This document shows, piece after piece, positions 36,001 through 49,147 of a DNA stretch of 64,000 bases (within the stretch, counting starts at the first letter, position 1; each line of letters starts with the position of its first letter). The stretch comes from Brachionus plicatilis (Eukaryota > Rotifera > Eurotatoria > Ploima > Brachionidae): contig QEOQ01000242.1 in NCBI GenBank assembly GCA_010279815.1, positions 608,475 to 672,474 of the forward strand, given 5' to 3'. The notes beneath the pieces were generated by a model that saw nothing but the letters and a program-made list of their open reading frames with translations, ran no database searches and was not told where the DNA came from. Both the position numbers and the translations under genes were made by a program.

Positions 36001-37030
36001 AATTCCATTAAGAGTGAGTAAGCAATGTCATCAATTTTTGAAATTTTTAGGACTCTTTGAATTGTTTGAATGGAAGTTTTTATAAGAAAAATTTGGAGAT
36101 TTTAAGATTATCTTAAAATTTAGTCTTGGCACTCAAGATTCAATGTGAGGTTTGAAACTTAAATTAATCTTTTGAAATTTATATTCAAATGGATAAATCA
36201 GTTTTTAATGTGTAATTTTTTATTAAAAATATATATGATAATTTTGTTAAAATATTTAATTTTTAAATTTTTTTGTTGTTGTTAACAAAACGAATCTTGA
36301 TTTGAAAAAAAAAACATAATTTTTTTCAAAAAAAAAATTCACTAAAGCCAATAGTAAATAAATAAAAAAAAATTTTTTTAAATTTTTTCTATTCTTTTTA
36401 GTGAAAATTATTAAAAAATTTAAATTGTAAAAATTATAAAGTATCATTCGAGCAATTGATGAATTGTTCCACGCTTGATTTGCATAAATATTTGTGAACA
36501 AACATTATTTCTAAAATTTAATAAAACAATTTAACTTCTAATTGGCAGCCAGATTGGATTAAATTTTTAGAACGCCAAAATGAGTCGAAAAATAAAAAAT
36601 CCAAAATCCAATCAAATATTAATCTAGAGTTAATTATGTCAGGCCAATTAAATTATTCTAGTCGAATAAAATACTCAAATATTTGGCTGTAAACTAATTT
36701 CAATTGGATCTCGTGAAAAGGTAGCAAAAAAAATAATTATTTTTGTTCATTATTAATTCTCATTAATTAGTCTCGACTCGGCTAATAATTTTTCTCAATA
36801 TTTTCAAAAGGTGAATTTAAGAAAAAAAAAGGTGGATAATAAAATAATCTTTTTTTTTCTTGTTCAACATAATTAACCATTTTTGCCCACTAATTCAAGT
36901 CAAATATTTTAGTAAACTTATTAAAACTAATGATCAATTCTAATTAATTTGCCTCCAATTAATAGACCACCTTATCGACTTACCTGCTCTAATCTAGACA
37001 TTTAAAAATATAAAAACTTAAGACTTGACC
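33060..37030. other. Gene-poor region upstream of the homeobox gene
   Basis: Mostly A/T runs. Around 33340-33500 an acceptor-bounded open stretch (EDHVGLLNQEAKFNSLFHAL...) could be an exon but has no partner. Less AT-rich islands at 34660-34760 (with TTTAATTAATTAATTA) and 36540-36990 (many TAATTA/ATTAG words) could be cis-regulatory DNA of the homeobox gene. This is inference from position and motif density only. Confidence 0.3.
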
Positions 37031-37051
37031 ATTTATTTTAGATAAAGATAG

Positions 37052-38425
<1,374 letters not shown>

Positions 38426-38719
38426 ATTTTGTTTTTGAAAATTTTGTAAATTTTTCTATTTTTTCTTTAGTTTTTCATGTTGATTCCATTTATTCAAGTC
38501 TCTTTAATTGAGCTAAAATTGGTTTAAGTTTTTCTTCTTTTTTTTTCTTTTTTTTTTTCTCATTATAACCACTTTTAAATTAGTTTTTTTTTAAGTTATT
38601 AAATTAAAAAAATTTGAAACCAAAATTGTTTGTTTAAATTAATTAATTGTGTTTTTTAATTTTTCGGTACCAATCCACTCTTTAAATCTAAATTGTTCTA
38701 GAGAAATAAAAAAATTATT

Positions 38720-39342
38720 GAATTCAATTTTTAATTAATATTTTAGTCGCGTGAGTTGACTTTGGGATTGAGATGAAAGTCTATTAATTACCTATTTTTT
38801 ATAATTTAATATTTGGCATTTTTTTTCTGCTCGATCACCAAGACTTATGTAATTTTCTTTGAGATTAATTTTTTTAAACTAAATTTCATAAACACTTTTG
38901 ATTTAAATATCTTTTGATTTTTTGAAACATTATTAATTTCATATTTACGTGATGTAATAATAAATTTGAATTTTTAATTATAGTATAATTAAGTGTCTTC
39001 TGATTTATTTTAAAATTTATTGTCAAGAAATTTTATTCAATTTTTTCATTTCTATAATTTTTTAAAGCATTTAAACCTTTGTAGACTTAAATTGACTAAA
39101 ATTGGAGTGATTTTGTAGACACCTAATTTGGGTGACATAAAGTTTGTGTCAGTTGATATGTTTTGCAGAACGGGTTTAATATCTAAACAACAAAAAAATT
39201 ATCTAATTTAAATCTTTTATTTAGGCTCTTTGCTTCAAAATTCACAATGCTAAAAAATCTAAATAAGAAAAAAAATCATGTCTCAAAAAGAAACTAAAAA
39301 ATCTTTTCATATTTATCTAAATGAATTTGAAAGTAATTTACT
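38720..39342. other. AT-rich 3' flank of the homeobox gene
   Basis: No gene or clear repeat was found between the poly(A) signal of the homeobox gene and the TIR element at 39343. Confidence 0.5.
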
Positions 39343-39797
39343 ACCGATTAAGGTAAAATATTCCACCATTTGACTTCTGTCCTTGAAAAAAAAATGGTTG
39401 ATTCAAGCTTTTCTTATTTGTTAAGTATCTTATATTATTGTATCAAATCTTTTTCCATTAAGCTCAAAAATTGTTAACTTAATTGATTTTTTTTAATTAT
39501 AAAAAAAAAACAAAATTTAACAAAAATATGTTAAATTTTGACGGTAAAAATTTATCTTTCAAATATCATATTATATTTTGAGAGCATTTGCCAGATAAAT
39601 GATATCAAAATTTTTTAATTTAGAATTTTTAGAAATTTTAATTAAATTTTTTTTTTTAATTTAGATTTTTGAGAAATTTTTAGAAAAAGAGGAGATTTGA
39701 TAAAATGATATTAGATACTAAACAAATAAGAAGAAGTTAGAATCTATCATTTTTTTTAATAGGAAGTCAAATGGTGGAATAGTTTACCTTAATCGGT
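39343..39797. mobile_element. 455-bp TIR element
   Basis: Left end ACCGATTAAGGTAAAATATTC and on through CACCATTTGACTTC, and the inverse at 39763-39797 (GAAGTCAAATGGTGG ... CCTTAATCGGT), form terminal inverted repeats of about 35 bp with few mismatches. The interior is AT-rich and non-coding. The left flank is TA but the right flank is not, so the target duplication is unresolved. Confidence 0.75.
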
Positions 39798-42290
39798 CGA
39801 TTTATTTTGATTAAATAAAAAAATTCACAAAATCTAATCTAATATTCTTTAACTATAACTAGATAAAAAAATCTGGATTTTAATCTTTGGTCAACTCGAG
39901 AAAATAAATGCTGAAAAATATCTAAAAAGAAAAAAATTAAAAAATATTTAAGCGTCATTCCTATCTAGCCATGCTTTTCAGTATTTTATAAATTTTCAAT
40001 TTTCTTATACCAAAAAATCCATCTAAATTGCACTTAACTGCACTAAAGGGACTAAAACCTAACTCATTACTTTACTTGATTAAATTATTCAAATCAAATT
40101 TTGTCCATTTCTATTGTTTATTTTAAACACAGTAAAATAAGAAAATATTTAGAAATTAAAAATTTTCGCAATTAATATATTTATTATTTTTAATTGTGCA
40201 GATGCTTTTATTTTTTTTAATTAAAGAAAAGTTTATCATCAATATTTGAAATTATTCTATCTAGATTTTTTGAAATAAAAATAAATTTTACTTTTTTTAA
40301 AAATGTTAATTTTTAGGAGTATCAAATCAAAAAATATTTTATTTTATTTTTTAAAAATAATCGGTTTTATAGGACAAAAAAGTAGAAATGTTTCATAAAT
40401 ATCAAAGGTTTTTAAATCTTTTTTACATTTTAAAAGCAAATAGGCATCAAAAATTCCTATGCCCTTTATAAAATTCTCATATAAAATTAAAATCACTTTT
40501 GGCACAAATAAAAGGTAACAAAAATTTAGACATTAAAACACTTTTGTCGTAAAATAAGTGAAATCGAATTAAGTATTTTAGAAAAAATTAAATTTTCAAA
40601 ATCTTAAGTGAGACATTATTTTATTGAAAATAAATTAAATTTATTAATTGATTTTGTTCACTTTAAAAAAAGTCCAAATTAAATTGTATCAGAGCTCTTG
40701 ACTCAAAGATCTTGCGTTTTGATCCTAAAAGCTAGTTGAAATTTTCTAGTTGAAAGTCAACTAAATTAGAGAGTAAATAAAATTTGGAGCAAACAACGTG
40801 ATATTTTCTAGTTTAAACAAGTAATTATTAATTTTTTTTTATTAAATTAGTTTAATTAGATTCTCTTTTCCCGTACTTGATTTGTCTAGGCAAATAATCA
40901 AGCTACCTGAAACAAATATACTATTTATTCACAATAAACAAGCTAATATTTGAAAATTTGTTTAGTTATCATGCTGAAATCGTTCGCCACAAGTTTGAAT
41001 TGTTTTCTGTAATTTAATTAATCGTCATGAATATTTTCAAGATTATTGTTCTATTATTCCATTCAAATGTAAAGCATGGCAAAAACTTCCGAACAAACTC
41101 TGATAGTTACTTAGTTGAATTAAAAAAATAAAGGTTTATTTTTATTTAGATGGCTTGATGCATAAAATAGTGTTTTATAAATGCAAAAAATCTTAAATAT
41201 TAAATAAATATCTAGAAATCAAGTCTTTTATAATAGCGACATAATTTAAGTAAAAATTCAGTTTTAAAATTTCAATTGAAAAAATCCATTAAAAATTCAT
41301 TTTCAAAAAGGAAAATAAATATTTCATAGAATTTAACAAAAGAGATTCAATTTTATGAATAAATGCAAAAAATTCTGAAACTTGTCTTTTAAAAAATAAC
41401 TGTGATTTAAAGAAAACATGGTTAAACAACTTTTTTTATTTAAATTTCCTTGATTTCTTTTTTTTCCAATTCTTGCTTGATAACTTGGAATCAATTATTT
41501 TAATTATAATGGAGGAAATTTTATAAAAAAATATTGCATGCATTTTTTTACTTCTAAACAAGTCAATTTTTATTACTGTTAGACCGGTTTTGAATTTTCG
41601 AAAAGGTTTTAAATTAGTTATTGTAAATATTTAGAAAACAGCTTTTAAACTTAAAATTTAAAAAAAAATTATTATAGATTTAATTTTATAATCTAATTTT
41701 TGATTATGTTCTCGAGAAAAAGAAGCCTAAATAAATGTTGAAATCAAAATGGAATATTCAAGGAGAGAAAAAATTAACACTCAACAGCAATTCAAAAAAA
41801 TTCAATTTTCAAAATTAAATTTAGATAAAATTAAGTATGATATCAAGTATAATTGAAAAGGGATTTAAAAATTTTAATTTCTTTAACATTTCGTTAAAAT
41901 TATTTTATTTCTTTTAATGTTTGAATTTACATTTATTTGAATACCTACTAATTGATTTTATTAATAACCTTTGTTTTGAACTTAAAAAATTAAAACAACA
42001 CTAAATAATTTCATATAGAATGTTTATTAAAAAAATAATTTAAAAAAATTGCTCAAACATTTATTTATCTATTAAAAACGAATAATTCCAAATTTAAACA
42101 AAAATTCAAGTAATTAAAAAAAGAAATATCTTATTGAAATGTATAAACAATAAAGCTAAAGAATATTTAAATTAATGAAAGTTTATTTTCAAAATAATAA
42201 ATTCTTAAATTTTAAAAGAATTACTTGAGTCTAAATTTTATTGTAAATAAATTTCAAATTGGATCAAGTTACTAGACAAGAAAAATTTGG
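39798..42290. other. Gene-free AT-rich region
   Basis: No gene is recognisable. A short tRNA-B-box-like string near 40715 does not fold into a tRNA. Confidence 0.5.
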
Positions 42291-42294
42291 AATT

Positions 42295-42765
42295 AAAATT
42301 TTTGCCACCCTCCTATTTTTTCATCCGGGCTTGGGACCGGCATTGGCATAGTTATGACGGCGCCTTCCCCTAAGAAGCACGTGGGACGTTCATCATAAAC
42401 AGCGCCACTCATCCGAGCACTTTTAATTTGGCTGCGAACTCGGCTACTATTTAGACTAGCTTGGAACCACAAACCAAGCGACATTCTCAATTAAAGAATG
42501 CCTTAACTTAAGCGCTTCCAAAGTTACGGCTATCAGAAGAGGGTCAGCTGTAAAACAAGTTCTTGCTCTGTTAAGATTCTATACTGGATGTTGGTCAAAG
42601 CCAGCGGCACCCTCATACGACAAGACTAGGACAAAGACCCATAGATCTATGTACCCGTAATACAGCTCTTCTTCAGACTCGTAGAAGACCACATAGTATG
42701 GCTGCCACCACCCTCCTCTTTTTTCATCCTGGGCTTGGGACCGGCTTACGGCAGAGTTATGGTTG
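42295..42765 (-). repeat. GC-rich insertion with a duplicated 55-bp block
   Basis: This stretch is near 48% GC in DNA that is otherwise about 20-25% GC. A block is present at 42302-42353 (GCCACCCTCCTATTTTTTCA ... GGGCTTGGGACCGGC ... ATAGTTATG) and again at 42700-42763 in the same orientation. On the minus strand each copy reads GCCGGTCCCAAGCCC-GGATGA then an A run and GGAGGGTGGC. This looks like the terminus of a retroelement family inserted twice, or a repeat unit. A minus frame (42293-42490) ends inside it but has no known domain. Confidence 0.6.
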
Positions 42766-43424
42766 GTCTTAATTTTAATTTTTTTTCCAGAGACTGTTGG
42801 ATTGATATATTAAAATGTTTATTATTTTGATTGATTTTTTTTCTATTTGATCTCTAATTGATTGTTCTAAAATCTTTATTTGAAAACTTTAAAGACAAAT
42901 TTTAAATCGAAATTAAGTTATCAAAATTCTGACTTTAAATGATATTTTAATATTAATTAAAACGAAACAAAGTTAAATTTCGGATTGCAAAATTTCGGAA
43001 TATTGATTAAGATTTTATTTTTACTTCAGATTAAAATTCATATAATTTTGTATCTAATTATAGATTAAGCAAATTATGTTTAATAATGTTTAGTCATTTA
43101 TTATTAAAAAATTGAATAAAAAATATCTTTTTTTTTAATCGAAAACCAAAAATTTTGATTTGAAATTTACATTTGATCATGAACTTCAATTTGCTTAATA
43201 AATTGTTTATTTTTTTATTTATATTTTCAAGTTATTTTAAATAAAACAAGCAAACCCATTTTATTTTAAACAATGTGGAAAATATATAGGTTTTACTTTT
43301 TAGTAAGAAATTTATAAATTTTTTTTTAGTATCCTATGTTTTTTTAGTTTTATTTGTAATAATCATCAAAGATATTTATTTCAAGCGAATAGCTTACTTC
43401 TATATTTTTATATCATGTAAAAAT

Positions 43425-43670
43425 ATGGGGAATGGTAAGACATATAATCAAAATAGCCTATTAACTATTACCGTAGATGCTTTACTTCACAATGGTAATT
43501 TGGCAAGTGGATCTAAAGATGGTAGAATTAAAATTTGGAATACAAATGATGGAAGTTTAAAAAGAGATAAATGGTTCCCCACAGTTAAAAAACTGTTAAT
43601 CAAAAAAATCACTGCATCTCAATCACAATTTTTTTGTGTTGAAAAAAAATTTAATAAATTTGTTATATAA
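43425..43670 (+). pseudogene. Orphan WD40-repeat fragment
   Basis: The frame contains one recognisable WD repeat: TVDALLHNGNLASGSKDGRI then KIWNTNDGSLKR. It is followed by unrelated K/F-rich sequence and a stop. WD40 propellers need about seven repeats, and no others are seen within several kb on this strand. It is probably a retro- or transposon-captured fragment or gene relic, although very distant exons cannot be excluded. Confidence 0.6.
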
Positions 43671-43867
43671 TTTTTTCAAATAGTGTTTATAAAATTTAAA
43701 TATTTAATTAATAAAATAATTAAATTAAAATCTATTTTAAGGAAAACCAATTTCCAGCTAATTCTGGACGACCTTTTTTAGGCTTATTAACAAATTCGTC
43801 GGAGTCTCATTTAATATTGGCCCTTCATTATTCAATGATTTGTCATTGTTTTTTCTTTAAATTCATT

Positions 43868-44327
43868 TTCAGAAAATAATATCAAAAAACTACAAGCAAT
43901 TCAACATCGTGCATCATGAGGCTTTTAATAAGCTTAAATTACTAACAGTCTCGAATCGGCTTTTTGAGTTGAGTGAGAGATATGTTGGGACCGGACTGAT
44001 TCATTCTATTACATTGGTTGTAAGACTGGTGGAGGAATACAAAGAAGGTTTCGAATCAAGATATATTGAATACCCAACTCCATTGTGTAATTACTATCTT
44101 ACTATTTCTTCTTTTTTTCCTGAAACTTGAACAATGTAAACATGTGCCATATGTAACAATCTATTCCAATTTATGCCTTCTAAACTTTCATTTTTTTTAG
44201 CTTATTTACTTTATTTTGATATTTTTTTATTTTATCTCATTTTATTAAATTTAAATTAATTTTAAATTTTTTTCAATTTATTCTGAAGGAGCTCTAGCTC
44301 GGTACAGAAAACAAATAAATAAATAAT
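43868..44327 (+). mobile_element. LINE 3' end with complete terminus
   Basis: The coding part reads NIKKLQAIQHRAS, a stop, then FNKLKLLTVSNRLFELSERY and ends at 44130, matching the C-terminal block after LINE RT domains. A 3' UTR of about 150 bp follows. It ends with CTGAAGGAGCTCTAGCTCGG TAC (44283-44305), whose GAGCT/AGCTC can form a small stem, and an ACAAATAAATAAATAA tail. This copy defines the 3' motif recognised at six other places in the window. The element is heavily 5'-truncated. Confidence 0.75.
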
Positions 44328-44788
44328 CGATGATCTTGATGATGGAAAAACCAGTAATTGATTTAATTTTTTAATTTTGATTGACGTCCAAAAAAGGAAA
44401 CATAAATTAAAAAGTCTTTTGAAGATTTATTTCTCAAAATTTATACTTTGTATCATTAAAATAAAATATGATATATTTTCTTCTATATTATTTGTCTATA
44501 TAGCTGAGTAATAAACTCATACTTTTTAAAATACACCAAAAATATTTATTTAATAATTTAAATAACTTTATCGAAACAGAATTGTTCAATGAAAAAAGAT
44601 CTATCTGCTGTTTTTTCCTAAAAATGCATTTTTATTTTTTTTACCAAGGTAATTTTTTTAAACTACATTATCATTCATGCACAAAATGATATTATTTTTC
44701 ATTAAAATCTTTCATTTTGTGAATTCATTATCTTACATAGTTTCCTTAAAAACAAAATTCATTTTTATATTTTACCATAAAATTAATT

Positions 44789-45321
44789 ATGACTGATTTT
44801 GAAATTCCTCCATATCAGACTTTTTCCACAGAAAAAGAACAAATAGAGATTTTGCTGCAAGATGATTTTCCAGTTCTTTATTTTTCTGTTCATTCAGCAA
44901 CATTTATCATAATTGGTCTAATTGAACTTGTGCTGATGATGATTTCAAAAGCAGACTTTGGACCAGTTTCTGATATTGGTCATAGTTTAATATCAGCTTC
45001 AATTTTGGTAGTTCTCGGAATACTCTCCATTCTATTAAGTAATATTTTAAAATTGTATTTAAATAAAAATCTTATTTTCTTTATCAAGTGATCTATCAAA
45101 GTTATTCATTTTTAAAAGTTTCCTTTTATTCATATTGTCTTGGACTAGTTACAAACATAAGTGGCTTAATTTGTTTAAACATTGTGAGCATAGCGTCAAC
45201 AGAATGCTTTCCGAATGAAAACTGTAAACTAGGCTTTCACATCATAATGCTTCTTTTAGGTATTGTTGCCTTTGTGGCTAATTTGGCTCACATTATAATT
45301 CTACAGTATCGCTATCTATAA
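44789..45321 (+). CDS. Four-pass membrane protein, two exons
   Basis: Exons 44789-45038 and 45089-45321 join in phase across a 50-bp GT...AG intron (one base plus two gives ATG) to give 160 residues. Hydrophobic segments lie at about 34-53 (ATFIIIGLIELVLMMISK), 63-84 (GHSLISASILVVLGILSILL), 96-118 (YCLGLVTNISGLICLNIVSI) and 133-155 (GFHIIMLLLGIVAFVANLAH). The loop between segments 3 and 4 has two cysteines (TECFPNENCKL) that could form a disulfide. Topology and size fit CD20/MS4A-like tetraspans, but I see no diagnostic motif. The N-terminus is acidic and cytosolic-looking. AATAAA lies at 45338, 17 nt after the stop. The gene resembles the one at 20399 in layout but not clearly in sequence. 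Confidence 0.8.
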
Positions 45322-45796
45322 ATTGGAAATTTTTTTAAATAAATAAACACATAAAAAAAGCTAAAGATAAATAAATAATTTTTTTTTAAAGTTGTTTTCT
45401 TAAATAAACTAATGTTTATGTTTATTGCTAATACATTAACAACCATTTTTCTAGAAAAAGTTAACCTATACGATAATCTCTACTAACATCCCAATTCATA
45501 AATTAGATAAATTAAAAAGAATTATTTTTTAAATCGGTACTATCAAAAATTGATTTATAAGCTGTTTGACTTAAAAAACTTGTCAAATATTTAAATTATT
45601 TAAATTTTTTTTTAAATCATCTAATTTTTTTCATAGTAAATTTTATTTAAAAAATTAAATTTTTTTGATAAACATTATTTTTTAGGGGAAACAGTTCATT
45701 GGAAATTCCAAAGTTCGGATCATTATCTAAGAAAATCTGAACTGATCATATAATCCCGCTAAGAGCAGGTTCAATAGGGAGTTCGGATCAAGAATT

Positions 45797-46023
45797 AGTC
45801 AAAAGTCAAATCTATTTAAAAGTAATTTAATTTAAAAATCAAGTCAGTTTTTTTTCTAAAAAAGTCTTATGACTTGACTTGAAAAGTTTTGTATTAAAAA
45901 AGTCATTTCAAAGACTTTGAAATAAAAATGGCCGACATAATGGAACGGCAAAAAATTTATTTTTAAAAGATAATTTTTCAAGTCAAGTCAAACGACTTTG
46001 AATTTGTGACTTTTAAACAACTC
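45797..46023. mobile_element. hAT-like MITE copy
   Basis: The right end GTGACTTTTAAACAACTCT matches the terminal repeat of 8627-8877. The interior carries AAGTCATTTCAAAGACTTTG and an AAAATGGCCGACATAATGGA block, which is the inverse relative of the interior of the copy at 12188-12390. The left end is degraded to AGTCAAAAGTCAAATC. Confidence 0.65.
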
Positions 46024-46029
46024 TTATTT

Positions 46030-47250
46030 ATTATTTATTTGTTTAAATTAACCTCCTTTAAGGAGAAGTAAAAATTAAAAGAATAAAATAAAATAAGTAA
46101 GATAATAAGTCACATAAAAATTCATATATAAAAATAAAGAAAAAATCAAATAAATGCTAAATTAAAATATGAACCAAGGCGGTTAGAAAACATCCTGCTC
46201 AAGAATGGTCTGCTTAAGTCTCTCAAAATATTTTTATAAAATTTGAATCTTAAATTGTTACTTAAATACATAGTTTAATTGAGTCAGATAACCCCTTGTT
46301 GGATATTAGACTTTTTTTTAAATCTAATTGAAGTTGATATGAATTATTCATAATACAGTGTATACTTTTTACAAAGAAAGATTCAAGAATATTTATGTCT
46401 CGGTCAAAGTACATCAGACTCAAAAATATAAAAGGCAAAACGATGAATTTGAGATTTCCGATAAACGAAAGTTTTTAAAAAATGCAGAGCTTTTTAAAAT
46501 TAAAAATCTTTGGGACTGTAAGAATATTAGATATGTGACAATTATAGTTGAGACCTAACATAATATAAATGAGGTTGTTTTGAGAGGTGTTTAAAAATTC
46601 ATGGTATCCTCTTTTAAAGTAGTGATACCTAGGCCGTAGGTAAATTTAGATAAACAATAAGTTTTATAGATAAAGGACTTAAGGTCTGGCTAATTTTGTT
46701 GTTGTCCATTCCCAGGTATGAGATAGAGTAAAATTTGTTTTGAACTTTTTTAAACTTTTGCTTAACTAGTATGTCAAAGTTAGTATTGGAAATCGATCAT
46801 CAATATTCATTTCAATAATCGGCTAATTTTTTTTTTGAGTGTGGTTGCGGCAATCGAAAATATGTGTTTTTGGTGAATTTTAAGAGAATCAATTCCTTTT
46901 ATAGATTTTTGAGCATAAATTGAGAAAATTAGGTGATAAGTTTTGTATTTAAAATAAAGAATACATAGCAATTTGGATAAAAATCCAAATTTTTAATTTA
47001 ATATCTTTTTAAAGATCTCTACGAGCTTCCTGTTTTAAAATTTATTATTTATTTAAGTGGATTTAAGATTATTTATTGTAGTATTTGTAGTTGATTTAAA
47101 AGTTATAAATTTGCATTTTTAAATTAACTTAACCTGAATTATTTAAATTGTTGATTGTTTTTGTTAAATAAATTAGAGATCAATTATTTTGACGTTAATT
47201 TGATAATGAACCATTAGTATACATTTTAGATATTTTACTTTAAGCACTTG
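46030..47250 (-). other. Decayed LINE-like stretch
   Basis: At 46034-46068 the inverse of a LINE tail is seen (TTATTTGTTTAAATTAACCT then CCTTTAAGGAG). The following 1 kb on the minus strand has mixed-composition sequence broken by many stops. I read it as an old LINE body, but no catalytic motif is preserved. Confidence 0.3.
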
Positions 47251-47485
47251 GATCAATACATTCATAAAAATGAGATACCAAATTTTGGTTTATTCATAAC
47301 TCCTTGGTCAAACCAAAAGTGATACCTTCAAATTTAATATGTTTATTTAAAGCTTATTTAGTCATCTATGATTGTGTAAAATTTTATTTGGATCGAATGT
47401 TTCTATAGAAAGTTATAGCATAAAAGAATCAAAAACAGCATTTTTTTGGAAATTTACAAATTGGTCATTTTTTGGCGGTTTTTTA

Positions 47486-47977
47486 AGGATATTTTTCGAA
47501 CGGAACATAATAGAGAAATGATTTATGGCTCATTTTAATCAGCTTAAAATTTCACATCAGAATATGTGTATATCAAAAATTGGTAAAATTCAAACCTTCG
47601 AGGACATTTTTGGTCAAAAGTAGGTTTAGGTGATTTGGCACCGTTCCCGCTTAACTAGAGGTGGAAAGTTAATAACACCCATTACTTAAACAAGAAAGGT
47701 GTTAGTTTATATGTATAAAATTTCAGCCATTTTGACCGACTGGAACACATTTTTTTTCTATTAAACAAAAACGGTCATTTATTATTGAACACCCGTTAGA
47801 GCCAAGAACATCTTTTTAAGAGAAACGAAAAAAAATAACCAATTTAGCTGTTGTGCGCATTTATTGAATTTAATACTGCAGAGAATGTCAAAATACTCAA
47901 ACTTGAAGGTAACAAGTCTTTTTTTTTTAATTTTTTTAATTATGATATTTTTGTTTTTTTGTTGTAGGAATTTTTGT
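47486..47977 (+). repeat. Direct repeat, copy 1 (5' region of the DD37D transposon)
   Basis: This 492-bp block begins AGGATATTTTTCGAACGGAA and ends GTAGGAATTTTTGT. It includes the untranslated leader, a short first exon (ATGTCAAAATACTCAAACTT) and its intron. It recurs at 49148-49630 with about 97% identity, differing by small indels. Confidence 0.9.
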
Positions 47978-49036
47978 TGTACCTCGTTCAGGTGTTACCG
48001 TTTCAAAAAAAAAGAAAGTAAAACGTCTACTCAAAAATTTTACGACACGAAAAGTCAGTAAAAAGTTGAATATTGCGGTTACTATTTGTAGTTACTATTC
48101 TTAAAGAATTAAAACTCAAAGTATTAGCTTTTAAAATTTATTTTAATCAAAAAAATTTAATTATTAAATTTCAGATAAACGGAATTTTCCTCAATAAAAA
48201 GAGGAAAATTCCGCTTTTGACTGAGTCACATGTTAAAAAAAGGCTCATTTTTGCTCAATATTGGCGTAAAGCTCGTTCAACTGAGTTCAAAAATCTGCCA
48301 ATTATGTTTTCAGATGAAAAGAAATTTACTGTTGATGGTGGATTAAATAAACAGAATCTAAGAGTTTACGCGATTTCTCGAGATGAAGCTGACAAATATG
48401 GAGGTACTTTGATAAATTTAATCAAATTAATTAAGCTAATTATTAATAAAAGGACTTTATGGTGTATTAAAAAACCCTCTGTCCGTAATGGTTTGGATCG
48501 GTTTGACTGAACATGGTGCGACAAGCGCTTATTTTGTTGAACAAGGTGAGTTTTTATAAATTACAATCAATCATGAATTTAGTTTAAAAAAATTTGAATT
48601 AAATTTGGCTAAAATTAAAAAAAAAAAAGGGGATACAATTGATTCAAAATATTATCAGAGGAGAATTTTACCATTTGCCAAGAGACAAGGGAATGATTTG
48701 TTCGGAGGGACAAAGTGGCTTTTTCAGCAAGATGGTGCATCACCTCACACAGCAAAAATCAGCCAGAGATATTGTGAGAATAATCTCTTTAAATTTATAA
48801 AAAAAGATAAATGGCCACCCTATTCAGCTGACCTAAATCCATGCGACTTTTATTTTTGGAACGCAGTGGTCACAAGAATGAATTGCAATAAGTTTTCTAA
48901 TCGTGATACATTTAAAGAAGAAATAAAGAGAGCAATTAGTAAAATACCGACTGAAGAAATCAAAAAAGCCATTGATTCTATTACCAGTAGAGTAAGAAAG
49001 GCTGAGGAAGCTAAAGGATGTTATTGTCATAAATAA
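47885..49036 (+). CDS. Tc1/mariner-type DD37D transposase, probably with introns
   Basis: A first exon may be MSKYSNLK (47885-47908, donor GTAACA). An N-terminal exon near 47967 reads IFVVPRSGVTVSKKKKVKRL with RKVSKKLNIA, but its frame joint is unclear. The catalytic part is clear: exons 48175-48403, 48453-48545 and 48630-49036 join in phase. Key pieces are FSDEKKFTVDG (first D), VMVWIGLTEHGATSAYF, LFQQDGASPHTA (second D) and WPPYSADLNPCDFYFW (third D). There are 37 residues between the second and third D, giving a DD37D (maT-like) signature. The C-terminus is RVRKAEEAKGCYCHK. The catalytic domain has no internal stop, so it is young. A perfect 13-bp hairpin (48180-48213) lies within the coding sequence. 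The protein would cut and paste its own element; full activity is uncertain because the N-terminal joint is unresolved. Confidence 0.8.
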
Positions 49037-49147
49037 ATCAAAATTTTTGATTGATAATAAATAAATATAAAAAAAAAAAATTTCTTCTTTAATAATTGAT
49101 AGTAAAAATGTATTTTAAAGGCTTAAAATAAGTTAAAATTCAAAAAT

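Noticed and set aside
35434..36501. Frames at 35434-35637 (+) and 36256-36501 (-)
   Set aside because: F/I/K/L-rich low-complexity translations of A/T runs without splice or poly(A) support.
40690..40740. tRNA-like string with a T-arm-like GCGTTTTGATCCT
   Set aside because: No acceptor or D-arm pairing can be found around it; at best a decayed SINE.
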